The notes beneath the pieces are model-generated. The model was not told the origin of the DNA, searched no databases, and was given only the letters and a program-made list of their open reading frames with translations. Positions 1 through 6,039 of a DNA stretch of 13,842 nt are shown one piece after another; position 1 is the stretch's first letter; each line of letters starts with the position of its first letter. Both the position numbers and the translations under genes were made by a program. This DNA comes from Acidobacteriaceae bacterium (lineage in GTDB: Bacteria > Acidobacteriota > Terriglobia > Terriglobales > Acidobacteriaceae). The stretch is taken from NCBI GenBank assembly GCA_030040115.1, contig JASHUH010000066.1, positions 1-13,842 on the forward strand, read 5' to 3'.

Positions 1-1401
1 GCCGCGCATGCGGCCCTGCTCGTCGAACTCGATCACCGGCTCGGGCAAATCGAAATCGATGCTGCCGCGCTCTTGGCGCCGCTTGTTCATGAGCATGGCC
101 AGCCGCCGCATGCGCTCGAATTCCGGAACCAGCGCCGCATACTCGGCCTGGGTCTCAATGTCGCCTTCGAGGATGGCGTGGACTTCGGTATAGGTTATGC
201 GCGCAACGGAGCGAATGACGCTCTCGACGATTTCGTAGCTCTCGATGCGGCCCAGGGAGTCAAGCTGCATGATGCAGCTTAGCGTCAGGCGATCTTCACG
301 CGGGCGGAGGCTGCAGACATTGGTGGAAAGATCGAGGGGCAGCATGGGAATGGCGCGATCGGGGAAGTAGACGCTGGTTCCGCGCAGACGCGCTTCCCCA
401 TCGATTGCCGAGTCGGGGCGCACATATTCGGCCACGTCGGCGATATGAACTTGCAGCTCGTAGCCGCGGTCTCCCTGGCTGTCGGTCTGCTCCGTCACCA
501 GCACCGCGTCGTCGAAGTCGCGGGCAGTTTCGCCGTCGATGGTCACCACCGGCAGGCCGCGGAAATCGGCCCTGCGGGCGGCGGCATTTGGGTCGAAATG
601 CGCGACCGCGCGGGCTTCGGCAAGCACGGGATCAGGAAAGATCCGCGGCAACTGGTGCTTGCGAATCATCATCTCGACGTCCACGCCAAAATCATCAGGC
701 GAGCCGAGCACTTCGATCACGCGGCCCAAGGCGGGGCGCGTGAGCGTGGGCCAGCGCGTGATTTCGACATCGACCACGAGGCCTTCGAGACTTGTATGCG
801 CGGCCGGCCGCGCGGCCTCCTCGCCCAGGACGCGGTGCGGCGTGGAGGATGCGCGCGCGGGCGGCGACTCCTGGCCTGGAGGGATCAGGATGGGCTGCGT
901 CATGCGTTCATCGAAAGGAACGACGGAGTGGGTTGGCTCCTGCTGCCCACGGGAGTAATGGAAAACACCGACAACGGTGGGATTGCGCCGCTCAAGCACA
1001 CGCGCAATGCGGCCTTGAAGGCGGCCGTCGGCCTTGGGCGGTTCGACTTCGATCAGCACCTGGTCGCCCTGCATGGCGCCGTTGATTTCGCCGGGAGGGA
1101 TGAAGATGTCTTCCTGGGCCGCGGACCGGCGCGCGCCGGGACGCACAAAGCCGAAGCCTTCGCGATGCAGGTCCAAGCGGCCGGAGACGAGATTGTTGCG
1201 GCCTGCGGCGGTGCGCGCCGTGCTCCACTGTTCGCGGTCGAGCTGGACCAACTCGCCGCGCGCCACCAGCCGCGCAAGCTGTTCAAGCAGCGAGCGCCGC
1301 TCCCGTCCGCCGCCCATGCCCAGCTCGTGGACGAGTTGCTTGTAGCCGGCTTTGCCGCCTGGAGAGCGGGCGATCCTCGCGACTAGGTCACGGTCGGTCA
1401 T
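1..1401 (-). CDS. rnr: Ribonuclease R, N-terminal 467 residues (truncated by window edge)
   Basis: This is a processive 3'-to-5' exoribonuclease of the RNB (RNase II/R) family that degrades structured RNA in the cytoplasm. Reading minus from ATG at 1401-1399, the frame stays open to base 1. Residues about 1-60 look like the winged-helix domain typical of RNase R. Residues about 70-255 are two cold-shock/OB domains, the first with LDLHREGFGFVRP at 76-88. The RNB catalytic domain starts near 275. The metal-binding motif IDGETARDFDDAV (288-300) gives D289, D295, D297 and D298, with the same spacing as the four catalytic Asp residues of E. coli RNase R. SIDFDLPEP comes near the cut. The rest of RNB and the C-terminal S1 domain must lie left of base 1. 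Residues about 176-205 are a Pro/Ala-rich insert in the second OB domain. The gene is divergent from the bactofilin. Identity is clear; RNase II is less likely given the extra N-terminal domain. Confidence 0.93.
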   Translation of the reverse strand, partial: MTDRDLVARIARSPGGKAGYKQLVHELGMGGGRERRSLLEQLARLVARGELVQLDREQWSTARTAAGRNNLVSGRLDLHREGFGFVRPGARRSAAQEDIFIPPGEINGAMQGDQVLIEVEPPKADGRLQGRIARVLERRNPTVVGVFHYSRGQQEPTHSVVPFDERMTQPILIPPGQESPPARASSTPHRVLGEEAARPAAHTSLEGLVVDVEITRWPTLTRPALGRVIEVLGSPDDFGVDVEMMIRKHQLPRIFPDPVLAEARAVAHFDPNAAARRADFRGLPVVTIDGETARDFDDAVLVTEQTDSQGDRGYELQVHIADVAEYVRPDSAIDGEARLRGTSVYFPDRAIPMLPLDLSTNVCSLRPREDRLTLSCIMQLDSLGRIESYEIVESVIRSVARITYTEVHAILEGDIETQAEYAALVPEFERMRRLAMLMNKRRQERGSIDFDLPEPVIEFDEQGRMRG

Positions 1402-1752
1402 AAGGCATAGCCTGTCATCCTACACGTTTTCGATGCGCACGAACTTGCGCGGCCCACGGAGTGCTTGTCGGCTCCAAAGCAAAGGCCCACCTCGTGGTAT
1501 GGTCACAGTTGGCGGATGAACGCGCGTCCGGGGGAACCGGTTCGTTCTAGCGGCGGTTTCCGTTAGAATAGCGGATAACAGCAATCTTTCCGGCGGGGGT
1601 TGGGCGTTCGATTTCCGGCCACGGCCGCCGATTTTGACCGGCGTAGGCAGCCCCGCGCGGGGCGGCTCGCAAAATTCGTATTTTTAGGGGCTTGATCCAT
1701 CGGCCTTTGCCTTGGCCATCCCCCCGTCCCGAGGGACAGAAAAGGAACTACC
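1402..1752. other. Divergent intergenic region rnr / bactofilin
   Basis: No gene is supported in this 351-base stretch. On the minus side, TAGGAT (complement of 1417-1422) could be the -10 of rnr and would give a leader of only about 9 bases, but I see no good -35. On the plus side, TAGAAT at 1564-1569 could be a -10 for the bactofilin gene with a poor -35 (TTCGTT, 1541-1546) and a leader of roughly 175 bases. A strong GC hairpin lies at 1647-1667 and is listed separately. The promoter guesses are weak. Confidence 0.4.
1647..1667 (+). promoter_or_regulatory. GC-rich hairpin in the bactofilin leader
   Basis: The core GCCCCGCGCGGGGC (1650-1663) is a perfect 14-base palindrome. The flanks extend it to a stem of GGCAGCCCC against GGGGCGGCT with one A/G mismatch. 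A T-run (TTTTT, 1680-1684) follows only after 12 bases, so it is not a classical intrinsic terminator. An alternative pairing of GCCGCC (1624-1629) with GGCGGC (1661-1666) would compete with it. Function is unknown; it may be a leader structure or an mRNA-stabilising hairpin. Confidence 0.4.
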
Positions 1753-2262
1753 TTGAGTGCAATGTGGAAACCGACCCAGACTACAGGAACGACGACGACC
1801 AACTCCAACCCCACGCCGGAGCCGCCGCCGCGTCCGGCTGCGCCGCCGCCGGCGCCTGAGCCGGCAGCTCGCGTACAGCAAGCCGCGAGCAACGAGCAGG
1901 CCACCATCGGCAAAGGCTTGTTCATCAAGGGAGAAATTTCCGGTTCCGAGTCGCTGCTCGTTGACGGCAAGATCGAAGGCAGCATCAATCTTCCCGGAAA
2001 CCGCGTCACCGTGGGGCGCAACGGCCAAGTGGCGGCCAACATCACCGCCCGCGAAGTGGTGATATTGGGCAAGATTCGCGGCAATATCTCGGCTACGGAT
2101 CGCGTGGATATCCGCGCCGAGGGCGCGCTCAACGGCGATGTGGCGGCGGCGCGGATCAGCATCGAGGATGGCGCTTATTTTAAGGGCGGCATCGACATCC
2201 GCAAGCCCGACCTGAAGCAGGCAGCCGCGCCGGTAACCGCGGAGACCGTCAAAGCGGGTTAG
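1753..2262 (+). CDS. Bactofilin (polymer-forming cytoskeletal protein)
   Basis: Bactofilins self-assemble without nucleotides into filaments or patches under the inner membrane and usually organise cell-wall or polar machinery. The 169-residue product has a Pro/Ala-rich N-terminal tail (about 17-45) and then a DUF583 core from about 50 to 150. The core is a run of short Gly-rich beta-helix turns (GKGLFIKGEISGSE, LLVDGKIEGSI, VILGKIRGNIS, DIRAEGALNGDV), followed by a short charged tail ending KAG. Length and layout match the family. The start is ambiguous. TTG 1753 has AGGAA (1743-1747) at a spacing of 5 bases. ATG 1762 would begin the protein MWKP, similar to the short aromatic/basic N-terminal membrane-targeting sequences of some bactofilins, but its ribosome site would be 14 bases away. 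No M23 peptidase partner gene is adjacent. The gene converges with the beta-propeller gene across a 160-base gap that holds only a small CCGCG/CGCGG hairpin (2346-2360). Confidence 0.92.
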   Translation: MSAMWKPTQTTGTTTTNSNPTPEPPPRPAAPPPAPEPAARVQQAASNEQATIGKGLFIKGEISGSESLLVDGKIEGSINLPGNRVTVGRNGQVAANITAREVVILGKIRGNISATDRVDIRAEGALNGDVAAARISIEDGAYFKGGIDIRKPDLKQAAAPVTAETVKAG

Positions 2263-2422
2263 TTGTTGGAGTGTTCGCAATCCCCGGGGCGGGGCGCCTG
2301 CGGACGGATGGAGGTGGCCCGCGCGTTCGGTGGGCGGCGGCGCGTCCGCGAGCTACGCGGCGGAGGTGGGTGAAGCGCAAACCGCGAACCCGGAACTGCT
2401 TTCGCTGGCGCGATGCCGGTTT

Positions 2423-3733
2423 TCAGGTCCCGATTTCCAGCACCTGGAAGCTGCCCTGGACCGGGACCATCTTGAGCGGCCCGAACCCTCCCGAAAGATT
2501 GCGATCCGCGCCCATGTAGTCCGTCACCAGGAAAACGTCGCCGTTTTCCGGATCGACGGCAAGGGTTCGCGCCTGGCGGCGCGTGGGCAGGGTCTGAACC
2601 ACCGCGTAGGTGTCGGTTACATCGCGACGAATGATCGTCAGGCTCCCGTCACCGCCTCCATTAGCGACGAAAATCTGAGCGCGATTGGGATCGTAGCCGA
2701 CGGCGTCTGCTCCCGGCCCCACTGGCAGCGTCGTTACCAGGGCTCCGGTGTCTGCGTTCACCACCACCATACTCATGTTGGCGCAAGTGGCGAAAAGGCG
2801 CATGTCGGCCCCGTCCACGGCCAAGCCTGCCGGTCTCTGGCATGCGGCTCCCAGCGAAAACAGGCGAAAATGCCCTTCTGCCGCGCCGGATTGCCCGCTC
2901 TCAGACCAGTCGAGCGTTGGCCAATTGGCCGGATTGGAGCTTTCCTTTCCGGAGCTCGCGGCGGTGGTCGCGCCTGCTTGAGCCCCCGTCGCGCCGCGCA
3001 GCAGCGCTTCCACCGATTGCGCATCGATGCGAAGAATGGCGTTGCGGTCGGTCACATCGACGAACACCTGTCCGTTTCCTGCGGCGCGCGCAAAGCCCAG
3101 GATGCCGGGCACTAAGATCCGGCCCAACACGCTCCGAGTGACCGAATCGATGACGGTGAGGGATGAGACGTCGTAGAACCGGGCCGGCGATGGGCCCTTT
3201 TGGGCGCGCCCGTCGTTTACCGGAGCCGAGGGTGGGCGGGCGCACACGGCAAACAGCAACCGCGTCTGCGGATCGAAGACCAAAGCGTGGGGATCGGGAT
3301 CGGTGGGGATTTTGGCGGTCGTCTGCAGGGTTTCGCGGTCGAAGACGGTCACCTGGGCGCGCGCGGCGTCACTCACGTACCCGTCGCCGCCATGGGGGTC
3401 AAGCGCGATGTCACGGGTCTCGCCAAAGTCTCCGATTTGCCCCACGAGCGCGCCGGTTTCCACGTCCACCACCTGCACAGCCGCGGCGTGCGCAATGTAA
3501 AGCCGACCGGTCTGGGGATCGAGGGCGAGGTAATCCCAATCGCCGACGCCACCGATGAACCAGGTGTTCCTGATCGAGAACGGCTGACTCGGCAGGACAG
3601 TGGGAACGGAGGTGGTCTGCGCGGCGAGAAGGGGCAAGCAGAGGAGCAGGACAAAGGAGGGGAAGCTTGGCGTCGGCGTTCGCCTCGGGCTTCGCAGCAA
3701 TTTTCGCATAGGATTTCGCAAAGGGCTGGGCAT
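2423..3733 (-). CDS. Secreted YVTN-type beta-propeller repeat protein
   Basis: The product is probably an exported 436-residue protein with a seven-bladed beta-propeller; its ligand is unknown. From M at 3733 it has a basic N-region (RNPMRKLLRSPRR), a hydrophobic stretch (FVLLLCLPLLAAQ, 27-39) and a likely signal-peptidase site near A38. Blade-like repeats of the form LALDPQTGRLYIA / VQVVDVETGALVGQI recur down the chain, as in YVTN/SMP-30-like families. Examples are DIALDPHGGDGYVSD, HALVFDPQTRLLFAVC, GLAVDGADMRLFATC, AVGYDPNRAQIFVAN and TLAVDPENGDVFLVT. A 55-residue low-complexity segment (about 246-300) interrupts the repeats. The frame is open upstream to GTG 3835, which overlaps the stop of the lipid-kinase gene as GTGA. 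However, that 34-codon extension has poor third-position GC and a TTA codon, so I prefer 3733; ATG 3709 is also possible. It is downstream of, and probably co-transcribed with, the lipid kinase. Confidence 0.8.
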   Translation of the reverse strand: MPSPLRNPMRKLLRSPRRTPTPSFPSFVLLLCLPLLAAQTTSVPTVLPSQPFSIRNTWFIGGVGDWDYLALDPQTGRLYIAHAAAVQVVDVETGALVGQIGDFGETRDIALDPHGGDGYVSDAARAQVTVFDRETLQTTAKIPTDPDPHALVFDPQTRLLFAVCARPPSAPVNDGRAQKGPSPARFYDVSSLTVIDSVTRSVLGRILVPGILGFARAAGNGQVFVDVTDRNAILRIDAQSVEALLRGATGAQAGATTAASSGKESSNPANWPTLDWSESGQSGAAEGHFRLFSLGAACQRPAGLAVDGADMRLFATCANMSMVVVNADTGALVTTLPVGPGADAVGYDPNRAQIFVANGGGDGSLTIIRRDVTDTYAVVQTLPTRRQARTLAVDPENGDVFLVTDYMGADRNLSGGFGPLKMVPVQGSFQVLEIGT

Positions 3734-3831
3734 GGAGCGCGCTTCTACGCGGGGAAAGACGCGCGGCGAGGGGAAACTGTTCGCAAGGAGGCGAGCAGAT
3801 AACGGTTGCCGGCGAAGTTCAGCGCCGAGTT

Positions 3832-4782
3832 TCACGGCTCCGCGCCGGGCGGGATGAGCAGGGTGAGGGATTGGGGAGCCACCTCGATCGTGACCGGCAG
3901 GGAGCCAAGCACCTCACCGTCGGCCTCTACGAACATGGTCTCCCGTGAGCCGTTGCGGGGCCGGCAGGCCACCGACCTGGTTTTGAGCAGCTGAATATGG
4001 CCGTTGAAGGTTTGGCGGCCGGCGACGACGGCAAGAAGAAATTTGAGGTAGTGGAGGCGGCTGCGGGTGCCGAAAGCGAGCAGGTGCAAAGAATGGTCGC
4101 GCAGCGTGGCGCCGGGGACGAGTTGGCGAAGAGCACCGCCGAAGGAGCGCACGCGCACCGCCAGCAACTGCGAGACTTCGAGCACGCGCCGGGCGCCGGT
4201 TCCGTTGACGGCGAGCGCGGCCTCGAAGAGCGGAAACGGATCGGTGGCCCAGATTTTGGCGGCTTCGATGAGGTAAAGCACATAACCCAAGCGGCGCTTG
4301 AGACCAGCATCGAGACGCGACATGAGCAGCGCATCCGGCCCGACGCCAGCGGCGACGACGAAGTAGCGCGACGCAGGTTGCCCGGCGTGATCGCGGTACT
4401 GGATGCGGCCCACGGGCACGCGGACCGGCTTGGCGTGGAGTAAAGTGCGCGCCGCCTTCGCCGGCGGCGCAATCAAGCCCAGATTTGCAGCCAGCGCGTT
4501 GGCTGTGCCCAGAGGAATCACGCCCAAGGCGACATCGCAGCCAACCAGGCTTTGCGCCACCTCGTGGACGGTGCCGTCGCCGCCGCAGGCGATGACGGCG
4601 TCGCAACCGTCGCGAACGGCTTGGCTGGCGCGCGCCGCTCCGCTGCCCGGTTCGCCGGTTTCGTAAGCCTCCGCCGTGACTCCTGCTTCGCGGAGCACGG
4701 TCAGCGCCTTAGCGACGGCAAGGGCGCGGCGTGCGGAGTACTGTCCGGATGCCGGATTGTAAATTAACGCCACGCGCCGCAT
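3832..4782 (-). CDS. Diacylglycerol kinase / YegS-type lipid kinase
   Basis: This 316-residue protein belongs to the DAGK-catalytic/NAD-kinase-like superfamily, which phosphorylates diacylglycerol or related lipids with ATP at the membrane surface. The hallmarks are NPASGQ (9-14), the nucleotide-binding loop GGDGTVHEV (67-75), PLGTANALA (90-98), and the C-terminal ADGE segment followed by the beta-rich end (LPVTIEVAPQSLTLLIP). Residues 1-10 (MRRVALIYNP) form the usual first strand, which sets the start at ATG 4782. AAGGG and GGGAGG lie upstream of that codon. The reading frame is open as far as 5079, but that extension is low-complexity and contains the promoter at 5008-5037, so it is probably not translated. 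The substrate (diacylglycerol, phosphatidylglycerol or a sphingoid base) cannot be told from sequence. The beta-propeller gene follows 98 bases downstream. Confidence 0.88.
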   Translation of the reverse strand: MRRVALIYNPASGQYSARRALAVAKALTVLREAGVTAEAYETGEPGSGAARASQAVRDGCDAVIACGGDGTVHEVAQSLVGCDVALGVIPLGTANALAANLGLIAPPAKAARTLLHAKPVRVPVGRIQYRDHAGQPASRYFVVAAGVGPDALLMSRLDAGLKRRLGYVLYLIEAAKIWATDPFPLFEAALAVNGTGARRVLEVSQLLAVRVRSFGGALRQLVPGATLRDHSLHLLAFGTRSRLHYLKFLLAVVAGRQTFNGHIQLLKTRSVACRPRNGSRETMFVEADGEVLGSLPVTIEVAPQSLTLLIPPGAEP

Positions 4783-4992
4783 CGCGAGCCCTTCGCGGGA
4801 ACCTCCCGATGGGCTCCCTGGAATACTTGCAGACCTTTCCATATTCGCAGATTCGCGCAAAAGAGCGGAGCGGGAGTGGTGGTTCAGTTTGGCGCCCGGG
4901 AGCCACGGCGCCGCTTCAATCAATATGTGAGGCAGGCAGCCGGCCGGCTCCGATGACGGATCGGCGTTGCGGGTCGAGCGCGCCGGCGCGAA

Positions 4993-5019
4993 ATAGCTAA
5001 ATTGGCTAAAATAGCTATA
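4993..5019. repeat. Three 9-bp tandem repeats over a promoter
   Basis: Three consecutive units read ATAGCTAAA, TTGGCTAAA and ATAGCTATA, sharing the core GCTA in exact 9-base register. They span the -10 region and the predicted transcription start of the lipid-kinase promoter, which is a usual position for a repressor. The regulator is unknown. Confidence 0.6.
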
Positions 5020-5037
5020 GGCTTCAACCCCTGTCAA
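5008..5037 (-). promoter_or_regulatory. Sigma70-type promoter for the lipid-kinase gene
   Basis: On the minus strand, a perfect TTGACA (complement of 5032-5037) is followed after 17-18 bases by CTATTT/TATTTT (complement of 5008-5014). The predicted start is near 5001. It points at the lipid kinase and its downstream beta-propeller gene. The three 9-bp repeats cover the -10 and start region. Confidence 0.6.
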
Positions 5038-5253
5038 ACTCCTCCTGCCATTCCACGTCAGCAGATTTCCGGTTTTCATGAGTTTGCGCGATGCGCCGCG
5101 AGGTAAGTCGATGGATACACGTGAGCTTGCTCGCAGAAAATAGAAAGGAAATCCCTATCGTGTCGGCGGGTCCTGGCTTCCCGGGGCGGCGTCTCAGGCT
5201 TTCGGGTTGCGCATGCGCATCCGGTTTTGCCAAACTGGCCTTGGCTATTCGCA

Positions 5254-5535
5254 ATGGTTCTTCATTTCCTCATTCAAGGACGTGTGCAAGGGGTTGGCTT
5301 CCGCTGGTTCGTACACCGCGAGGCCAGCGAATTGGGCCTGCGCGGGTGGGTGCGCAACACCGAGGATGGGGATGTAGAAGTGGTGGCGTCTGGCGAGCCC
5401 GATGACCTGGCGGAACTACGCGCCAGCCTGAAGCGCGGCCCGCGCGGCAGCCGTGTCGATCGCGTCATCGAGCACACTCTGGCTGAATCCGAGGCGGAAG
5501 AGCTTACCGTGTTCCGCATCGACGGAGCGTGGTAA
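5254..5535 (+). CDS. acyP: Acylphosphatase
   Basis: Acylphosphatase hydrolyses the carboxyl-phosphate bond of small acyl-phosphates such as acetyl- or carbamoyl-phosphate in the cytoplasm. The 93-residue length is normal for the family. The phosphate-binding loop GRVQGVGFR (9-17) supplies catalytic R17, and GWVRNTEDG (31-39) supplies catalytic N35. The segment from VEVVASG onward matches the second half of the alpha/beta sandwich. I chose ATG 5254 because family members begin a few residues before this loop; an upstream TTG at 5227 would add nine residues with no support. There is no clear Shine-Dalgarno, so translation signals are weak. The gene is divergent from the lipid kinase and 267 bases upstream of the Trm112-like gene. 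Confidence 0.93.
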   Translation: MVLHFLIQGRVQGVGFRWFVHREASELGLRGWVRNTEDGDVEVVASGEPDDLAELRASLKRGPRGSRVDRVIEHTLAESEAEELTVFRIDGAW

Positions 5536-5543
5536 AACAGGGG

Positions 5544-5567
5544 CAGTTGTCAGTGGTCAGCGGCCAG
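5544..5567 (+). repeat. Degenerate heptamer repeats after acylphosphatase
   Basis: Three consecutive 7-base units, CAGTTGT, CAGTGGT and CAGCGGC, then CAG, start 9 bases after the acyP stop codon. Such CAGTTGT/CAGTGGT heptamers resemble dispersed short tandem repeats of several bacterial genomes. No gene is involved. Confidence 0.45.
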
Positions 5568-5667
5568 GGCCGGCGGTCATTTGCCAGAACCGGACGGTGA
5601 TTGGGCCTGGCGGGGAGAACAGGGAGAAATAGACTAAATCGCTTCTCCTTATTGCTGTACCTCGAAG

Positions 5668-5723
5668 CCGGGAATTGGTTGTGGTGCCGTTTAAAAAGCA
5701 AACGGCGCCAGCACCCGGGAATT
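5668..5723. repeat. 11-bp hairpin flanked by 9-bp direct repeats
   Basis: TGGTGCCGTTT (5682-5692) pairs with AAACGGCGCCA (5700-5710) over 11 positions with one G/U wobble, around a 7-base A-rich loop. The direct repeat CCGGGAATT lies on both sides (5668-5676 and 5715-5723). No T-run follows on either strand, so it is not an ordinary terminator. It lies in the spacer between acyP and the Trm112-like gene. Confidence 0.55.
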
Positions 5724-5730
5724 TCCAAGT

Positions 5731-5773
5731 GGCGATTTTCTCAATGAATCGCCAGCTTCGATTGCAATTGCAA
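5731..5773. promoter_or_regulatory. Hairpin and palindrome before the Trm112-like gene
   Basis: GGCGATT (5731-5737) and AATCGCC (5747-5753) form a perfect 7-bp stem with a 9-base loop. Nine bases further on, TTGCAATTGCAA (5762-5773) is a perfect 12-base palindrome. Either could be an operator or an mRNA leader structure; I see no clear -35/-10 pair nearby. Confidence 0.4.
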
Positions 5774-5786
5774 GGACTACATGTGA

Positions 5787-5800
5787 AGGAGGAGAACTCC
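5787..5800 (+). promoter_or_regulatory. Strong ribosome binding site inside a small hairpin
   Basis: AGGAGG (5787-5792) lies 10 bases before GTG 5803 and fixes that start. The overlapping GGAGAACTCC (5791-5800) could fold into a four-pair stem with a two-base loop, or pair with the neighbouring site, partly hiding the ribosome site. Confidence 0.5.
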
Positions 5801-5802
5801 AA

Positions 5803-6012
5803 GTGCCCCTGAAAGCCGCAGCGCAGTTTCAATTCGATGCAAGCGTGCTCAACCAGCTTGCCTGCCCGGCCTGCCTGGCGGATCTGCGCCTTGATGAAGC
5901 GCGCCTGGCGTGTACGCGCTGCCCACGCACTTACGCGATTCTCGATGGCATTCCGGTGTTGATTGCCGCAACCGAGGACAGTCGCCAGGAGCTCGCAGGT
6001 TCGGATTGCTGA
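5803..6012 (+). CDS. Trm112-like small zinc-ribbon protein (YcaR/UPF0434 type)
   Basis: The 69-residue product matches Trm112-family proteins, which in eukaryotes and archaea bind and activate methyltransferases acting on tRNA, rRNA and release factors; bacterial roles are poorly defined. It has two zinc knuckles, CPAC (C21, C24) and CTRC (C37, C40), then the family signature YAILDGIPVLI (residues about 44-54). The start is GTG 5803, preceded by AGGAGG. The opening VLNQLACPACLADLRL is typical (usual form: LLxxLACPxCxGxL). The gene converges with plsX; only 27 bases separate the two stop codons and I see no obvious terminator. The spacer upstream is unusually rich in inverted repeats. Confidence 0.88.
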   Translation: MPLKAAAQFQFDASVLNQLACPACLADLRLDEARLACTRCPRTYAILDGIPVLIAATEDSRQELAGSDC

Positions 6013-6039
6013 CACCGATCCCGCGCCGCTTATGATTCT

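Larger units (their letters stand above)
4783..5253. other. Divergent intergenic region lipid kinase / acylphosphatase
   Basis: This stretch holds the minus-strand promoter at 5008-5037 and the tandem repeats at 4993-5019, set in an AT-rich patch unlike the GC-rich surroundings. The lipid-kinase mRNA would have a leader of about 220 bases. On the plus side a purine-rich AAAGGAAA (5145-5152) precedes GTG 5160, but the resulting frame has no recognisable protein and overlaps acylphosphatase out of frame. I find no convincing promoter for acylphosphatase. Confidence 0.5.

Noticed and set aside
445..1386. A 313-codon plus-strand reading frame at the left end
   Set aside because: It is antisense to RNase R, which shows unmistakable domain motifs on the minus strand; the plus-strand product has no family-like pattern.
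1569..1580. A lac-operator-like string (AGCGGATAACA)
   Set aside because: No symmetric second half-site is present, so it is probably chance.
1590..1640. A tRNA-like T-loop (TTCGATT at 1607-1613)
   Set aside because: The flanking bases do not pair into a T-stem and no acceptor or anticodon arm can be drawn.
2330..3115. A 261-codon plus-strand reading frame
   Set aside because: It overlaps the beta-propeller gene, whose repeats are clear on the minus strand; this is a high-GC mirror frame.
4783..5079. A 99-residue N-terminal extension of the lipid kinase
   Set aside because: It is in frame and open, but the promoter and tandem repeats lie within it, the family starts at MRRVALIYNP, and ATG 4782 has a ribosome site.
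5160..5405. A GTG frame after AAAGGAAA upstream of acylphosphatase
   Set aside because: It overlaps acylphosphatase out of frame for 150 bases and its Arg-rich product looks like a high-GC artefact.
5557..6015. A 152-codon minus-strand reading frame over the Trm112-like gene
   Set aside because: The plus-strand Trm112 protein has zinc ligands, signature text and a strong ribosome site; the minus frame also runs through the hairpin region and has no family features.
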